Under the pieces are notes generated by a model that did not search any database, was not told the origin of the DNA, and worked only from the letters and a program-made list of their open reading frames with translations. This document shows positions 23,067-32,886 of a DNA stretch of 32,886 nucleotides, piece after piece. This stretch comes from Pigoraptor chileana (Eukaryota > Opisthokonta > Filasterea): assembly GCA_943704495.1 (NCBI GenBank), contig CALSCR010003624.1, positions 1 to 32,886 of the forward strand. Reading direction: 5' to 3'. Position 1 is the stretch's first letter. Every line of letters begins with the position of its first letter. A program made the position numbers and the translations under genes.

Positions 23067-23383
23067 TAGGGCATACTGAATAATAGTTCACACTGCACAC
23101 ACACACACACACACCGTGACACACTCCGATACACTCCGCCGTGGGTACTCTCCGATGCACCGACTCCCCATGTCTCGTCGACACACACACCACTCGAACG
23201 GGTCGAAAAGACTGATAAGGTTTCTGGAGAGTCAGCTGGTGCTGTCGGCTTATTTTGCCCTTCAGTGATTTCCACTGGGGAGTTAGCGCGACATCGCCGC
23301 GACCGGTGCAGACCCGGTACGCCCCCACCCCGTCCCGACCGGCTCGTCCTGTGGATGGGCGCCGGTTCATTGTGAAGTTCAAA

Positions 23384-25678
23384 ATGCGGCACGATGCTGG
23401 CGTCTCGGGGATTTCTAAGCATAAGAGGACTTCCTACCTCTGGTGGATTTTGCTTGTCAGCACTGTATCCTTCGCCGGTGTAGGCTTTTGTCTCCGTTAC
23501 ACCATGTCCATAACAACAAGCAAGGATAGCACGGCAACCCTTAGCACAGCCACAGATCAGGCCCCTTTCTTCAACAAAATAACCATCATGCAATCCTCGC
23601 AGAAAATTGCGGAATCGCATGCAATATCGTTGTTTGATGCGACGACACATGTACACTCACGGGCCCATGCGCACATCAGGCATGATGCTACAGAATGGGC
23701 CATTACTCCGGTCGACGATTTCGACTTGACGGCATTGGAGCGATGTGCAATTGTCGTCGCATCCGTCGCATCGCTCACTACACTGCCGTGTCGACCGCAA
23801 GAGATCTCAGCATCCTTGTCGAGCATATCGGCGCAGTCCGAAACCCGCGGAAGGTCTGCCGAAGCGCCGGCCAGCGTCCGCGTAACGGTTGTCGTCCATT
23901 TGGCAAACGTGTCAGCCGGCGCCGTTGATGGGGACGGGCATATATTAGGAGCCCTTCTAGTGGGCACTCTACGCTGCCGCACGTGCCCCAGCATCAGTGA
24001 GTCCCTGTCTGTCCAGTCGTACTCGTATTCGTACGACCACTGCGACGGATTTTATTCGCTTTCGTTCATCGGACTACCGCCTGCCGTACATGCCTGGGAT
24101 CTCTCGGTTCGGACCTTTTTTGTCAACTACGGGCACTATGTGTCCACTGGCTATCATTGTAACCGGTCTCTTCCCGGCTATATTGAGGCCATTCCTGATC
24201 ACTCGGAACAGAACTCGTGTGATATGCTCGACGGTAACAAACGTATTAACGAAGTCGTGCTTGTCACCGAAATTCGCCTAGGAGGGTACATAGCATACGA
24301 ACATTCCAATCGGAATCGGACGATGACGGAGGGCGGTAGTGGGTCGTCGACGGAAGCCCACGGACACGAAACTTCTGCTTCCACTCAACCAAACCTCGCG
24401 AACGGTACACGGCAGGCTGAAGATGTCAAACCCTCGATGGACAGCGAGCCACCAAAAGATCCCATTTGTACTAATGGGTTCGACGATGGACGATGGCTAT
24501 TGCGTGTGCCTCTTGGCAGCACGAACTCCGAAGCCAGCCCGATTCAGTACAACCTCTGTCGCGGTGAGACGTCGAACGACCATCTGAGATTATGGGATCA
24601 CGATAATTACCTGTGGTGCCCATACGACTGTCATTTGCGTTTATATACGTCCGCCGACGTCGACACGTGTTTTGATCGGAACCACTGGGCTGGCGCCGTT
24701 TTCATAGGGGACTCGAGGATGAGGAATTTGTTTTTGGATCTGGGCACGCGGCTCACGGGCGTTACGCCACCGGTAATACCGCAGAATGATTCGTTCTCTG
24801 GGTCTGGATCGAGCTTTTTTAATCTGACCAAAACCAATTTCAGACTCAGGGAGGTGTGGGGGTATTATCCAGACATCAGTCCCGCGCCACCGGGGTGCCT
24901 GTATGATGCGTATAGCCGGGACAACGGAACTGAGCGCTACTTGGCGGCACGGCGCGCAAGAGGCCACATTGGCACCATCGCACTGGCAGAGGTGTTTAGA
25001 GCTGGCAATGGTGGCCGTCAATCTTCGGCTGCGAATGAAGTCGTCGTAATCACGGAAGGCATTCACTCAATGCAGGTAACACGCCCAAGCGGCTTGCTTG
25101 GGAACTAACCAGTCCGTATCTATTTGTGGCACCAGCTCACAAGAGCGAAGCCATGACAGTTTATCCTTGCCTGACCGGTAGATTGTTTCTCTGATCACTC
25201 ACTATGCGGCAGTAATTTTACTCACACGTGCTACACTGCCCCTTTTAACATCTATCCGGTTCGCCCACTGCATCGCGCCAAGACTTTTACGACTGATAGG
25301 AATTATACGAGCTTTTTGCGAAGCCTTCTAACGTTTCTCAAGTCTCTCGAGCCAAAGCCCCCGAAGATTGTGTATGTTACAACGCCAGCACGGTCTGGAA
25401 TGAGTCGTAATCCCACAACAAGCAACATCCGCATCGCTCGCCTCAACAAAATCGCTGTTGATATTGTGCGCAGCATGGTGCCGAATGTTCTCATCCTTGA
25501 CGCGTTTCGAATGACGGTTACACGCGCGACCGACCGTTACTACGATGGACTCCACTTCTTTCCTGAAGAATCGCGGCCTGGAAAGAAGATGAAGCCGGCG
25601 TCATCGTTCCCACGCATTATCGGAAGTGAACTGAATCTAGCATTACTTAACATGCTGTGCAACGATTCATTAAGATGA
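23384..25678 (+). CDS. Type II membrane SGNH/PC-esterase (TBL/NXPE-like putative O-acyltransferase)
   Basis: Exon 1 is 23384-25075. The last exon ends at 25678 and probably starts near 25283, giving about 695 residues. The ATG at 23384 gives a short cytoplasmic tail and a signal anchor (WWILLVSTVSFAGVGF, about residues 20-35). A Ser-rich stem and an unknown region with several Cys follow. From about residue 365 the pattern fits PC-esterases: NLCRGETSNDHL, LWCPYDC, then the block-I motif FIGDSRMRN with the nucleophile Ser, and VVVITEGIHSM. The last exon carries YYDGLHF, matching the DxxH catalytic pair. Plant TBL and animal NXPE/CASD1 relatives act on sialic acids or polysaccharides, often as O-acetyltransferases, which fits a glycan cluster. 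The splice between 25076 and 25282 is uncertain: coding-like sequence at 25114-25170 and 25175-25282 lies in two frames, so there may be a small extra exon or a frameshift. Confidence 0.75.
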
Positions 25679-25832
25679 ATTGTTGTCACCAACAAATATT
25701 TATAAGAATGCATATGTCTCACATTCCGGACTGAGTTACCGTTCCAAATGGTACTCTGGGTGCTGTACCAACTGAATTCCCACCATAAGAATAGCATGTA
25801 AATTGAGTTTAAGTCGACCGTAGTTGAACAGC
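25679..25832. other. Short convergent spacer between esterase and multi-GT gene B
   Basis: Only 154 bases separate the two stop codons. The sequence is AT-rich, as expected for overlapping 3' ends; no clear hairpin or repeat is seen. Confidence 0.6.
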
Positions 25833-28800
25833 CTACGTTACAGTGAGATTGTTATTACCCGAGTGCTGTAAGTTCGAGTTGCCATATGCGACAAGAAGCG
25901 CATCCTGCAGCTCAGGGGCGGCTTCCAGTAGGGGTTTCAGGCTGTGCATGCGGTTCCTAAACAAGCTCACGCTTGACTTGAGCACGCCAGTCGCACCAAG
26001 TGAGGACGCCGCACCACTTGTCAGTCGCGCAGTCGATGGTGATGTGTGAGGAGCGTGATTCCGGTAATCGTAAACGACGCAGGGCATGAGCTCGAGACGA
26101 AAGCCGTTGGTAGCCTCCCGCATGTAGAGCTCGTAATCTTGGTGCGCCGTGCCCTGCGGTGCCGCTCGCCATCCTCCGACCTTTTCAAATGCAGAGCGCC
26201 GGTGCAAACCGCCAGATGCGAAGAAGCAGTTGGCGAACAAGCACGCGGACAACCCGCCGCCCATCGAGATCCACCGTCGTCGCACGGCGTCTTTGTGGAT
26301 TCCCGCAAACGAACCACCTTTGCTCCCTTCATCAATCGCGCCCACAGGATTCAGGAATACCTCGATCCATCCTCCAACAACATCTGCACCTGTGGAGAGC
26401 ATGGCATTCACAAGCATAGTTAACGTGTTAGGCCGCAAGAGATCGTCGTCGTCAAAAAAGTACAGCAACTCTCCTCGGGCGAGTCGTGCTGCATGATTGC
26501 GGGCCGCAATTCCGCCGTTGCCAGGACTCTTCGCGACCACACCTCGACCTTTCAGCAGAGCGGCCACAATCTCAAGACTCCTCTTTCCCTCTTCTGTTTT
26601 TGTCGCGTCATCGACGACAACAATTTCGAGGCGTGATGCCGGATAGTCGGACTCAAGAACAGATGCCACTGCGGCCTCGAGCATTGCCACTCGGTCGTGC
26701 GATGGAATGCACACGGTAATTGTCGGGGTCGTGGGGTCATCAGGCAAGCGGGTTTTTGCCGGCGTTGGGGCCAAAAATTCGGTACTTCCTCGCCGCTGCC
26801 AAAGGATAACGTTCAGCTCGATCCACTCTTGCAAAGCCGCATCCAAACGGGGCACGAGCAGTTTTGGGATGTCGCTCACCCTCCGGTGTAAAAACGCACA
26901 AAGGACACGAGTGAGATCAGCCCATCCGTTATTGTAGAGGAAAGCTGTCCGCGAGGCTTCGGGAACGATGTCGGCAAATTCGGCGGGAGCGACGAGTGGA
27001 ATGCCTTCTCTGATTGCGTCCAGCACAACAATGCCTCCTGCAAGAGGACCATTGAGCACAAGAAGAAAGCGGCGTGGGGAGCCGAGAACGTATCGGAGTG
27101 CTGCGCTGTACGAGACAACAGAGTCCATGACGCGGACGGTGACGCTGGTCTCCGACTGCCTTCGTAACAGCAAAATTGTCGACTGTAGCCTCGTTGATGA
27201 TTCCATGGACACAACACAGATCGTCACAGTCATTGGCGTCGGGGTTTCCTGCAAGGTTTGTGCTTCCTGAAATGAAGCAGCAGCATTGCTCAGGACAAGC
27301 AGCGATGCTTCGCTTGTTGCGTCATCGCAAATGACGACAGCCTCCGCAAACGTCTCTTCCAACGATGCCGGGTTGGCGCGATTTCCAACCGCGCTGCGAG
27401 TGAATATTACGGGGGGGATAACGGCAACTTCCGCGGGGTTGCCACGGCGATTTCGCGCACGAGCATCAATGTCGATAGGGAGCTCGCTACGTGCAGACGC
27501 AAAAGGGAGCACGACGACCTGCGCGTACTCCACACTGCGTCGCTCCATAATGGTCACGACCGCGTCCTCGACGCTGGCTGGAAATCTACCAGCTGTGACC
27601 CGCCGGTCCATGGTCGTCGGAACAGCATGAGCAACAAAAAGCGTGCTCCCGAATGTGAGACCGACCCGGCGTGCTTGCAGAACAAGCGCCATCGGTGCCG
27701 CATGCGTCGGATAATGCACGACATCAAAGGCTGCCTCCCCCAACATCCAGTCGAGCATGCTTGCTGCAAGAAGCACAAATTTGCTCGGGGGACCGGTTTT
27801 AATTTTCGGCGGCGCTCTTGGCACGACTGCAAAGGTGCATCCTGCCGATAGAATTCTGGTCCGCAACTGTGCAGTTACATCAGGATGCAGCTTGGCAGTC
27901 GATGCAATAACAACCGTTACATTGGCACCGGTACGCCCCAGGACTTCCGCACGAGCTGCAATGAGTGACGAATGGGTCGGTGTTTTGGATACAGAATCCG
28001 GCAGTTCACTGAGAACAAAGAGGAGACGAGCTCCGGTGAGGGGCTCCGCTCGTTCCGAGAAAATCCCCGATATGTCGTAAATCGCTGGTGCAACGGGTGC
28101 AATGTCCTGCTCTTTTTTCCAGCGCATCCGAATCGCCCGCGCTCCCACCGAGTTTTCCTGGAATGTGAGGTAAAATCCCTCCGCCGTCGGTGGAGCGGAT
28201 GGGGCGATGATGCGCGCTGACAGAAACGCCTTCTTCGTCCACGAATTGAACGGGGAGCACGAGACCTCAAGAATGTAGTCGCCGGGATTGAAATTCAGGG
28301 CAACTATGCGCAGTCCCATCAGCGCTCGCCCGCGTAGAAGGTCCAACCCAACAAAGTCCCCGGGCCCAGGCGGCCTGCCCGGAGTCCACCCAGTGGCATC
28401 ATTGCCATCAACTGCATGACGGAAAGCAAGCGACGACCACGGAACAACCGGTCCGTCTGTCAGTTGCGACCGCAGTCCGGCGTCTGTAAATTCAGCCTGC
28501 CTGTGCGCGACGAGGGATGGCACCAGGTCGATGCTCGTGAGCAATATGCACTGGTCGTCTGCACAAATTGCTTTGTGGTGATACGCCGCAAAGTCACGCG
28601 AGACAAAGGCGCGATTGAATGATCGGCTGTCAACCGACAAAATATGCGCTCGTAGCGTCATCACGGCGACGCGGACAGTGTCCATCATATGCACGTGCTC
28701 GGCGCAAACGTCGCTATCGCATCGGGTGGACGTCGGGTCCAGATGTAAGCCCGACTGATCCAAGGCGCCGATCAACGTAGTTGGGATTTCGTTTGCCCAC

Positions 28801-30583
28801 ACGGCAAAGCGCAAATCTGACAAGCGACGCGCCGTTTCGTCAAGTCCAACTGCGTCCATCTCGTTCAAAAAGGCGTCCACCCGACTCCGCTTAACAAACG
28901 CACCATTTTCAAGTGTGGCAAACCCAGTGTGAACTTGTTTGTTGCTGTCGAAAAATGTCCTCTTGTTGTTCAGACTGTAAGTTCTCTCGTCTGTTGTCAC
29001 ATGAAGTACGTCGGGGCGAAGCACAAACGCGGCGTAAAGGGCGCTGACACTTGTTGGCAGAACATCGTCGTTCTGAAAGTAGCAGACGGGATGTGAGCTG
29101 CTAATGCACCCAATATACTTTGCATACATGAACTTGTTTTCGCCAAGATTCATTACGCGAAGCACCGTGCGCAACGGTCTCAAAATGCCCAAAAGGGGAG
29201 CGAGTTTGCGAGCGGGATCGTTGTTCACGACCACGATCTCTTGTATAAAGTCATACTTGTCATCCAACATCGAAACGATGCGCGCCACGTTCTCGGAGCG
29301 CCCAAAGCATGTTACGACAGCGGTGGCGGAAAGAGGTGCCGTCGATGCCAATGCGGCCGACAGCGCACCGCACGAGCATCCCGGCTGGGCGCTTTGCCCG
29401 ACCAGGCCTCCGCATCGCCCAGGCGCAGCCCCAACGCTGACGGTTTTGTGGTCTATTTCAATATAACGGCTGACAGCGTATCTGGTTGCCTTGAGGGGAA
29501 TCTCAGAAAAGTACGGGGGCCTGCCGAGGTCGTTGATGCAATCGGACTTTGTGTGCCGGTTATTATCCTTGCTATGGTCGTGCATCGCAAGGTCCATCTC
29601 CGACTGCACGAGCCCACGGACAAGAAGGGGCGGCTTTCCCGTTGAGGCGGATACGAGCATGTTCATGAGCACACCATCACAATCGGAAACCTGTGATGAA
29701 CACAATATGAAGCAATCGCACAACCAAAATAGTACAGTTAGCGCCGGAACGCACACGTCGCGTCCGCCGTGCTGAATGCATTCTAATCCGTGCATTGCAA
29801 ATTGACGTACTGTAGTTTCTCAAAGGCATTTCAGTGACTTGCCTTCTCGACATAATCGCGGTGGCGGACAAACTCCGCCGACCAATACTTTCTCACGTAG
29901 TTCGAGTGAAAGAAGGACGCACCGATTTGAAGCATTGAATAAAACCCATCATCACCTGACTTGACCTGGGGACGAGAATTTTCGGCGGAGTCTGTTTGCA
30001 AAAGGTGCGGAAGGAAACCAACAATGCGATCCGGATTCTCTTGCCAGACGGAGAAGGCAAAGTGGATGTCGTCGTGCGGAATGGTAAGACCATCGTCCAC
30101 AAACAAAACGGCATGCGACTTGAGGTTGTCGGGAAGGCGATAGCGGTTGTGCACTCTGTATGTGGTTTGCTCCAGCACATCGACCGGGACCGACGACTCG
30201 AACGACGAAGCGAGCGGTGCGGCAATGTCGGGCCTGTTCCAAACGACAATGATGCGCTCTAGATTGACCAACCGAGAGTACTTGTCCACGAAATCCTGCA
30301 CAGTGTGCCATCGGGAAGACACCTCGGTCACGAGAGCGAATTTCTCGCCCGCTGCAAACGATAACAGACCCTCCGACGGCCTCCAGTGACGAAATGTGTC
30401 GTCGTTGGTGATCGTTCGATTTAAAAGCAGAGAATTTTGCGAATCAGCTCCGTTCACCGGTAAATCCAGAAGAGTAATAACCACACCGGCACAAATAGCA
30501 ACGACGAAGAAAAGCGCACACCACCGTTCTCTCAATAATCGCTGCAATCTAGACACAACGAAGCGTCTCTTTGAAGCAAACAT
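25833..30583 (-). CDS. Multi-domain glycosyltransferase B, paralogue of A
   Basis: Exons are 30583-29843 and 29690-25833. The intron lies at the same phase-0 position as in A, but the best donor is AAG|GCAAGT (GC-AG class). Total about 1532 residues. The signal anchor (ALFFVVAICAGVVITLL) lies at about residues 23-39. GT64 spans about 85-275 (IIVVWNRPDI, HNRYRLPD, ENPDRIVGF, CDGVLMNM), with the metal motif DDG instead of DDD. A second GT-A domain lies at about 369-562 (VVVNNDP, YFQNDDVLP), an F5/8C-like domain at about 667-787 (AVDGNDATGW, FVGLDLL) and a GT-B domain at about 802-1172. A well-kept GT2 occupies about 1237-1457, with VCIPSHDR, VVVDDAT, GGIAARNHAARLARGELL and FFDDDDLL. Here the last module looks catalytically competent, unlike A. 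The GT-B part again lacks E-x7-E. It ends convergently with the esterase gene and begins divergently from the GT4 gene. Confidence 0.88.
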
Positions 30584-31012
30584 CTTGACTCGGTCAGTCG
30601 GACGCCAATACGACGGGAGTGTAGTCGGCGAACGGTGTCCACACTGAGCGCTGGCCAGCGTGAGATACCGGGCGATTGAACGGCGTACTTTGCTCTACGT
30701 TTGTGTATGGCTTGTAACTGGCAAGACCCGTTCGCTCCTGAGGCCAAGACTTGGCTAGTGAGATCCAATGAGATACAAGTGAGGGCTTACGGTGAAACGC
30801 AAAGCTCGAGGGAGAGCCCGGGAGAGAGAATTTGGTGAAGTCCTTACTACGCATCAATTGCCTCTCATGTCAATGTCGTTTGTACTTTTGCATGATACTT
30901 TTCTCAACAATACACGGAAGCAGCGTCCCACACATTTGTCTATATGAGATCTGAAAGTTGTCCCTATGCTTGACGCAACTGATGGACCGAATATCCCAAA
31001 TGCAGACACATC

Positions 31013-31038
31013 AAGGGTACTGAGCGCTCAGTACCCTT
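31013..31038. promoter_or_regulatory. 26-bp perfect palindrome in the divergent promoter
   Basis: Arms AAGGGTACTGAGC and its exact reverse complement meet with no spacer. The inner word ACTGAGCGCT recurs at 30643-30652 in the same intergenic region, and the outer word AAGGGTACT recurs at 12056-12064 upstream of the SDR-GT gene. It could be a dimeric factor site or a hairpin. Confidence 0.6.
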
Positions 31039-31197
31039 ACATATATACACATTGACCACTGACCGCTCGATCGTTCCGGCGGGCCGGCATTACATTCATC
31101 ACGTGACCGGCTCCGAATAAGTTCCCTTGGGACAATGAACTTGATTTACGATGAGCTTCTACGAACATGAGTATATTCAATGCTGCCACACATTCTG

Positions 31198-31207
31198 AGT
31201 ACTTAAA
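31198..31207 (+). promoter_or_regulatory. AGTACTTAAA box before the GT4 gene
   Basis: The same ten bases, with one further shared A, occur before multi-GT gene A. It lies 43 bases before the ATG at 31251, a plausible core-promoter distance with a short leader. Confidence 0.45.
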
Positions 31208-31250
31208 AGTGGCGGTTTTCTCGTTCTTCCTTTCCTGCAAGCCTGAAAGA

Positions 31251-32886
31251 ATGGTCTTCTGGCGGTACATCCACTACGCTTTCCGTTCCTTCTTCGCTCG
31301 ATGCAATGCATTAGTCGCGCACCTCTCGTTCAAACGTTTCGGCCAGATTTTTGCTTCGAGCATTGCCATATACTGCCTCCTAATATTATTGTTCCCGGCA
31401 AGCGAAGTACAGACACAGTTGCATCCACCTGCAAGATGCACTTGTCCGAACGAGTCTTCGACTGGAATAGACCAGTCGATCAGAGGCGCTACAACCACCG
31501 GCCAGGCGCGGCCGGACGGCGAACATGATAGCGAACCAGAGAGGTCGCCACGGAAGCTGGAAACAAAAGAGGAATTAAACCCTTGGTTGGGATTGGCCGA
31601 CACATCCGCTGAATTTAAAGCTCACGTCAGCGTCCAGCGGTCTTTGGAAGGGCGTCGAATTTGCTTCGTTACCGCCGGTTTTTCGGGTCCAACTTCTTAC
31701 GGCGGAATAGCCCAGGCGACGTTTCGACAGGCGTCCCTATATGTTGAGCACGGCGCCGAAGTCGATGTCGCATACACGAGCAGCTTTCAAACAGGCGACG
31801 CGAAAAGTTGGACCGCACATTTTGCAAAATTGAAAATAGTCTTTCTGGTTATCCCGAAAGTCGATGCGTCTGCGGTGTATGGGTCTGTTCACATGAAGCG
31901 CGCTTACGACGTTTGGCATTGGTTTAAGAAGCGCGCTGCGCTTAATCTTTACGATCTGATCGTGTTCCACGATATGCGAGGCCTTGGCCTGTATGTCATG
32001 TATGCTAAGGCAGCTGGTCTCGGGTTCGCAAAGACCGCTCTGATGGTTCACGCACACGGCTCGTCGAAGCTGTCCGACTACTTCAACGCGCGTTTACCTG
32101 ACGAAGGCGACGCCGGACTCGTGCAATATGCGATGGAGCGCAAATCAGTGGAGCTCGCCGATTACGTGTTGTCACCATCCGAGTACTACTACTCGTGGAT
32201 GCTGTCGAATGGGTATGGCCTTCAAGAGGCTGCAGCGGCTGGCACTAAGCTCTGGACCATGTCCCTTCTCGTGCCCATCGAAAAGTGGTCCGTTTTTAAT
32301 AGAGCGCCCAGATACGGACAACTGGTGCGGTCTTCCAAATTTGCCTTTTTCGGACGGATAGACCGTCTTAAGGGGCTCTTTACACTTTTAGATGCGCTTG
32401 ACGAACTAGCGAGGACCCGGGACGAGCAGCCGAAGGAGGTGCTGTTTGTTGGTGATTCAACAACTATGTACGTGGACGGACAATCGGTTGATGCGATTGC
32501 GTATATTCATAAGCGCCATCAGGCCGGTTCGTGGCCATTTTCGATCAAATTCAGCGGATCGTTAACGTCTGAAGATGTTGCCGAGCTGTTCGTCAAAGGC
32601 AACTACATTTTTATCAACCCGACGAACGGCGAGACGGCATCCACGGTAACTGTCGAATTGTTGAACGCTGGAGTTGCGATGATCACGACAAACGTTTGCG
32701 CCCTTCCCGAGCTGTTTGGGCAGGCGGGGTACCGCGAGTGGCAGTTTGATCGTGGCGATGTCCCGGCACTTGTCGAGCTCATGCGCAAGGCAATGCGGGA
32801 CGGCGTGCCTATTCTTCGCCCACGCATGAGGGCTGATGAGTCGAGAAATCTCTACATCGACGCCGCAGCGGTCGCCATCGCCCTTT
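31251..32886 (+). CDS. Type II membrane GT4-family glycosyltransferase (3' end outside window)
   Basis: An open frame runs from the ATG at 31251 to the window end, 545 codons without a stop or an evident intron. A basic N-terminal tail is followed by a signal anchor (FASSIAIYCLLILLFP, about residues 38-53) and a stem. The GT-B fold begins near residue 140 (ICFVTAGFSGPTSYGGIAQA, the N-terminal Gly-rich loop of GT4 enzymes). Then come YDLIVFHD, LMVHAHGSS and SPSEYYYSWML. The C-terminal half has FAFFGRIDRLKG, LFVGDS and NGETASTVTVELL, whose two Glu residues with seven between fit the GT4 E-x7-E donor-sugar motif. It should transfer a sugar from a nucleotide donor in the Golgi lumen; donor and acceptor cannot be told from sequence. 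It is divergent from multi-GT gene B, with 667 bases between starts. Confidence 0.85.
   Translation, partial: MVFWRYIHYAFRSFFARCNALVAHLSFKRFGQIFASSIAIYCLLILLFPASEVQTQLHPPARCTCPNESSTGIDQSIRGATTTGQARPDGEHDSEPERSPRKLETKEELNPWLGLADTSAEFKAHVSVQRSLEGRRICFVTAGFSGPTSYGGIAQATFRQASLYVEHGAEVDVAYTSSFQTGDAKSWTAHFAKLKIVFLVIPKVDASAVYGSVHMKRAYDVWHWFKKRAALNLYDLIVFHDMRGLGLYVMYAKAAGLGFAKTALMVHAHGSSKLSDYFNARLPDEGDAGLVQYAMERKSVELADYVLSPSEYYYSWMLSNGYGLQEAAAAGTKLWTMSLLVPIEKWSVFNRAPRYGQLVRSSKFAFFGRIDRLKGLFTLLDALDELARTRDEQPKEVLFVGDSTTMYVDGQSVDAIAYIHKRHQAGSWPFSIKFSGSLTSEDVAELFVKGNYIFINPTNGETASTVTVELLNAGVAMITTNVCALPELFGQAGYREWQFDRGDVPALVELMRKAMRDGVPILRPRMRADESRNLYIDAAAVAIAL

Larger units (their letters stand above)
22307..23383. 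other. Divergent promoter region between multi-GT gene A and the PC-esterase gene
   Basis: No gene was found. AGTACTTAAA lies at 22339-22330 on the minus strand, 24 bases before the ATG of gene A. AGTACTTTAAA lies at 23056-23066 on the + strand, facing the esterase. A CA microsatellite occupies about 23095-23114. The stretch 22880-23060 is AT-rich. The long distance from the second motif to the esterase ATG would allow a long leader or a 5' leader intron. Confidence 0.5.
30584..31250. other. Divergent promoter region between multi-GT gene B and the GT4 gene
   Basis: No gene was found. It contains the word ACTGAGCGCT at 30643-30652 (about 60 bases before the ATG of B), a perfect palindrome at 31013-31038, CACGTG at 31100-31105 and AGTACTTAAA at 31198-31207. 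The arrangement suggests shared control of the two divergent genes; this is inference. Confidence 0.5.

Noticed and set aside
1-32886. CRISPR arrays, prokaryotic operons or ribosome binding sites
   Set aside because: No spaced direct repeats of that kind, and introns plus secretory membrane proteins indicate eukaryotic nuclear DNA.

Overview
The window looks like nuclear DNA of a unicellular eukaryote. Its genes are split by short introns (79 to about 500 bases, nearly all GT-AG, one apparently GC-AG), start codons sit in a good translation context, and TAA, TAG and TGA all behave as stops. The encoded proteins are signal-peptide or single-anchor secretory-pathway proteins with EF-hand, ephrin-receptor-like Cys-rich, SUEL lectin, F5/8C-like and exostosin (GT64) modules. 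That mix suggests a free-living protist, perhaps one of the relatives of animals and fungi, but the sequence alone does not fix the lineage.

Left part (1-10198): two head-to-tail paralogous genes on the + strand encode large glycosylated membrane proteins. The first is cut by the window edge. The second is complete (ten exons, 1370 residues) and starts 196 bases after the stop of the first, behind a TATA-like box and three CACGTG motifs. Exon order, splice phases and one exon length (130 bases) are the same in both copies. Introns are rich in TG/CA repeats.

Middle (10199-12293): largely non-coding, with a decayed minus-strand SUEL-type lectin gene at about 10861-11721.

Right part (12294-32886): a cluster of five intact-looking genes, each encoding a predicted type II membrane protein (probably Golgi). 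They are (i) an SDR/epimerase-like domain fused to a GT-A glycosyltransferase, + strand; (ii) and (iv) two minus-strand paralogues of about 1,550 residues, each with a GT64 domain, a second GT-A domain, an F5/8C-like domain, a GT-B domain and a C-terminal GT2 domain; (iii) an SGNH/PC-esterase between them on the + strand; and (v) a GT4 glycosyltransferase running off the right edge. Together they look like a eukaryotic glycan-assembly and O-acylation cluster, perhaps for a surface polysaccharide; the product is unknown.

The most striking local signal is a perfect 124-bp tandem duplication inside the SDR-GT gene. It carries AG|GT at the right place to act as a newborn intron whose removal restores the reading frame exactly.
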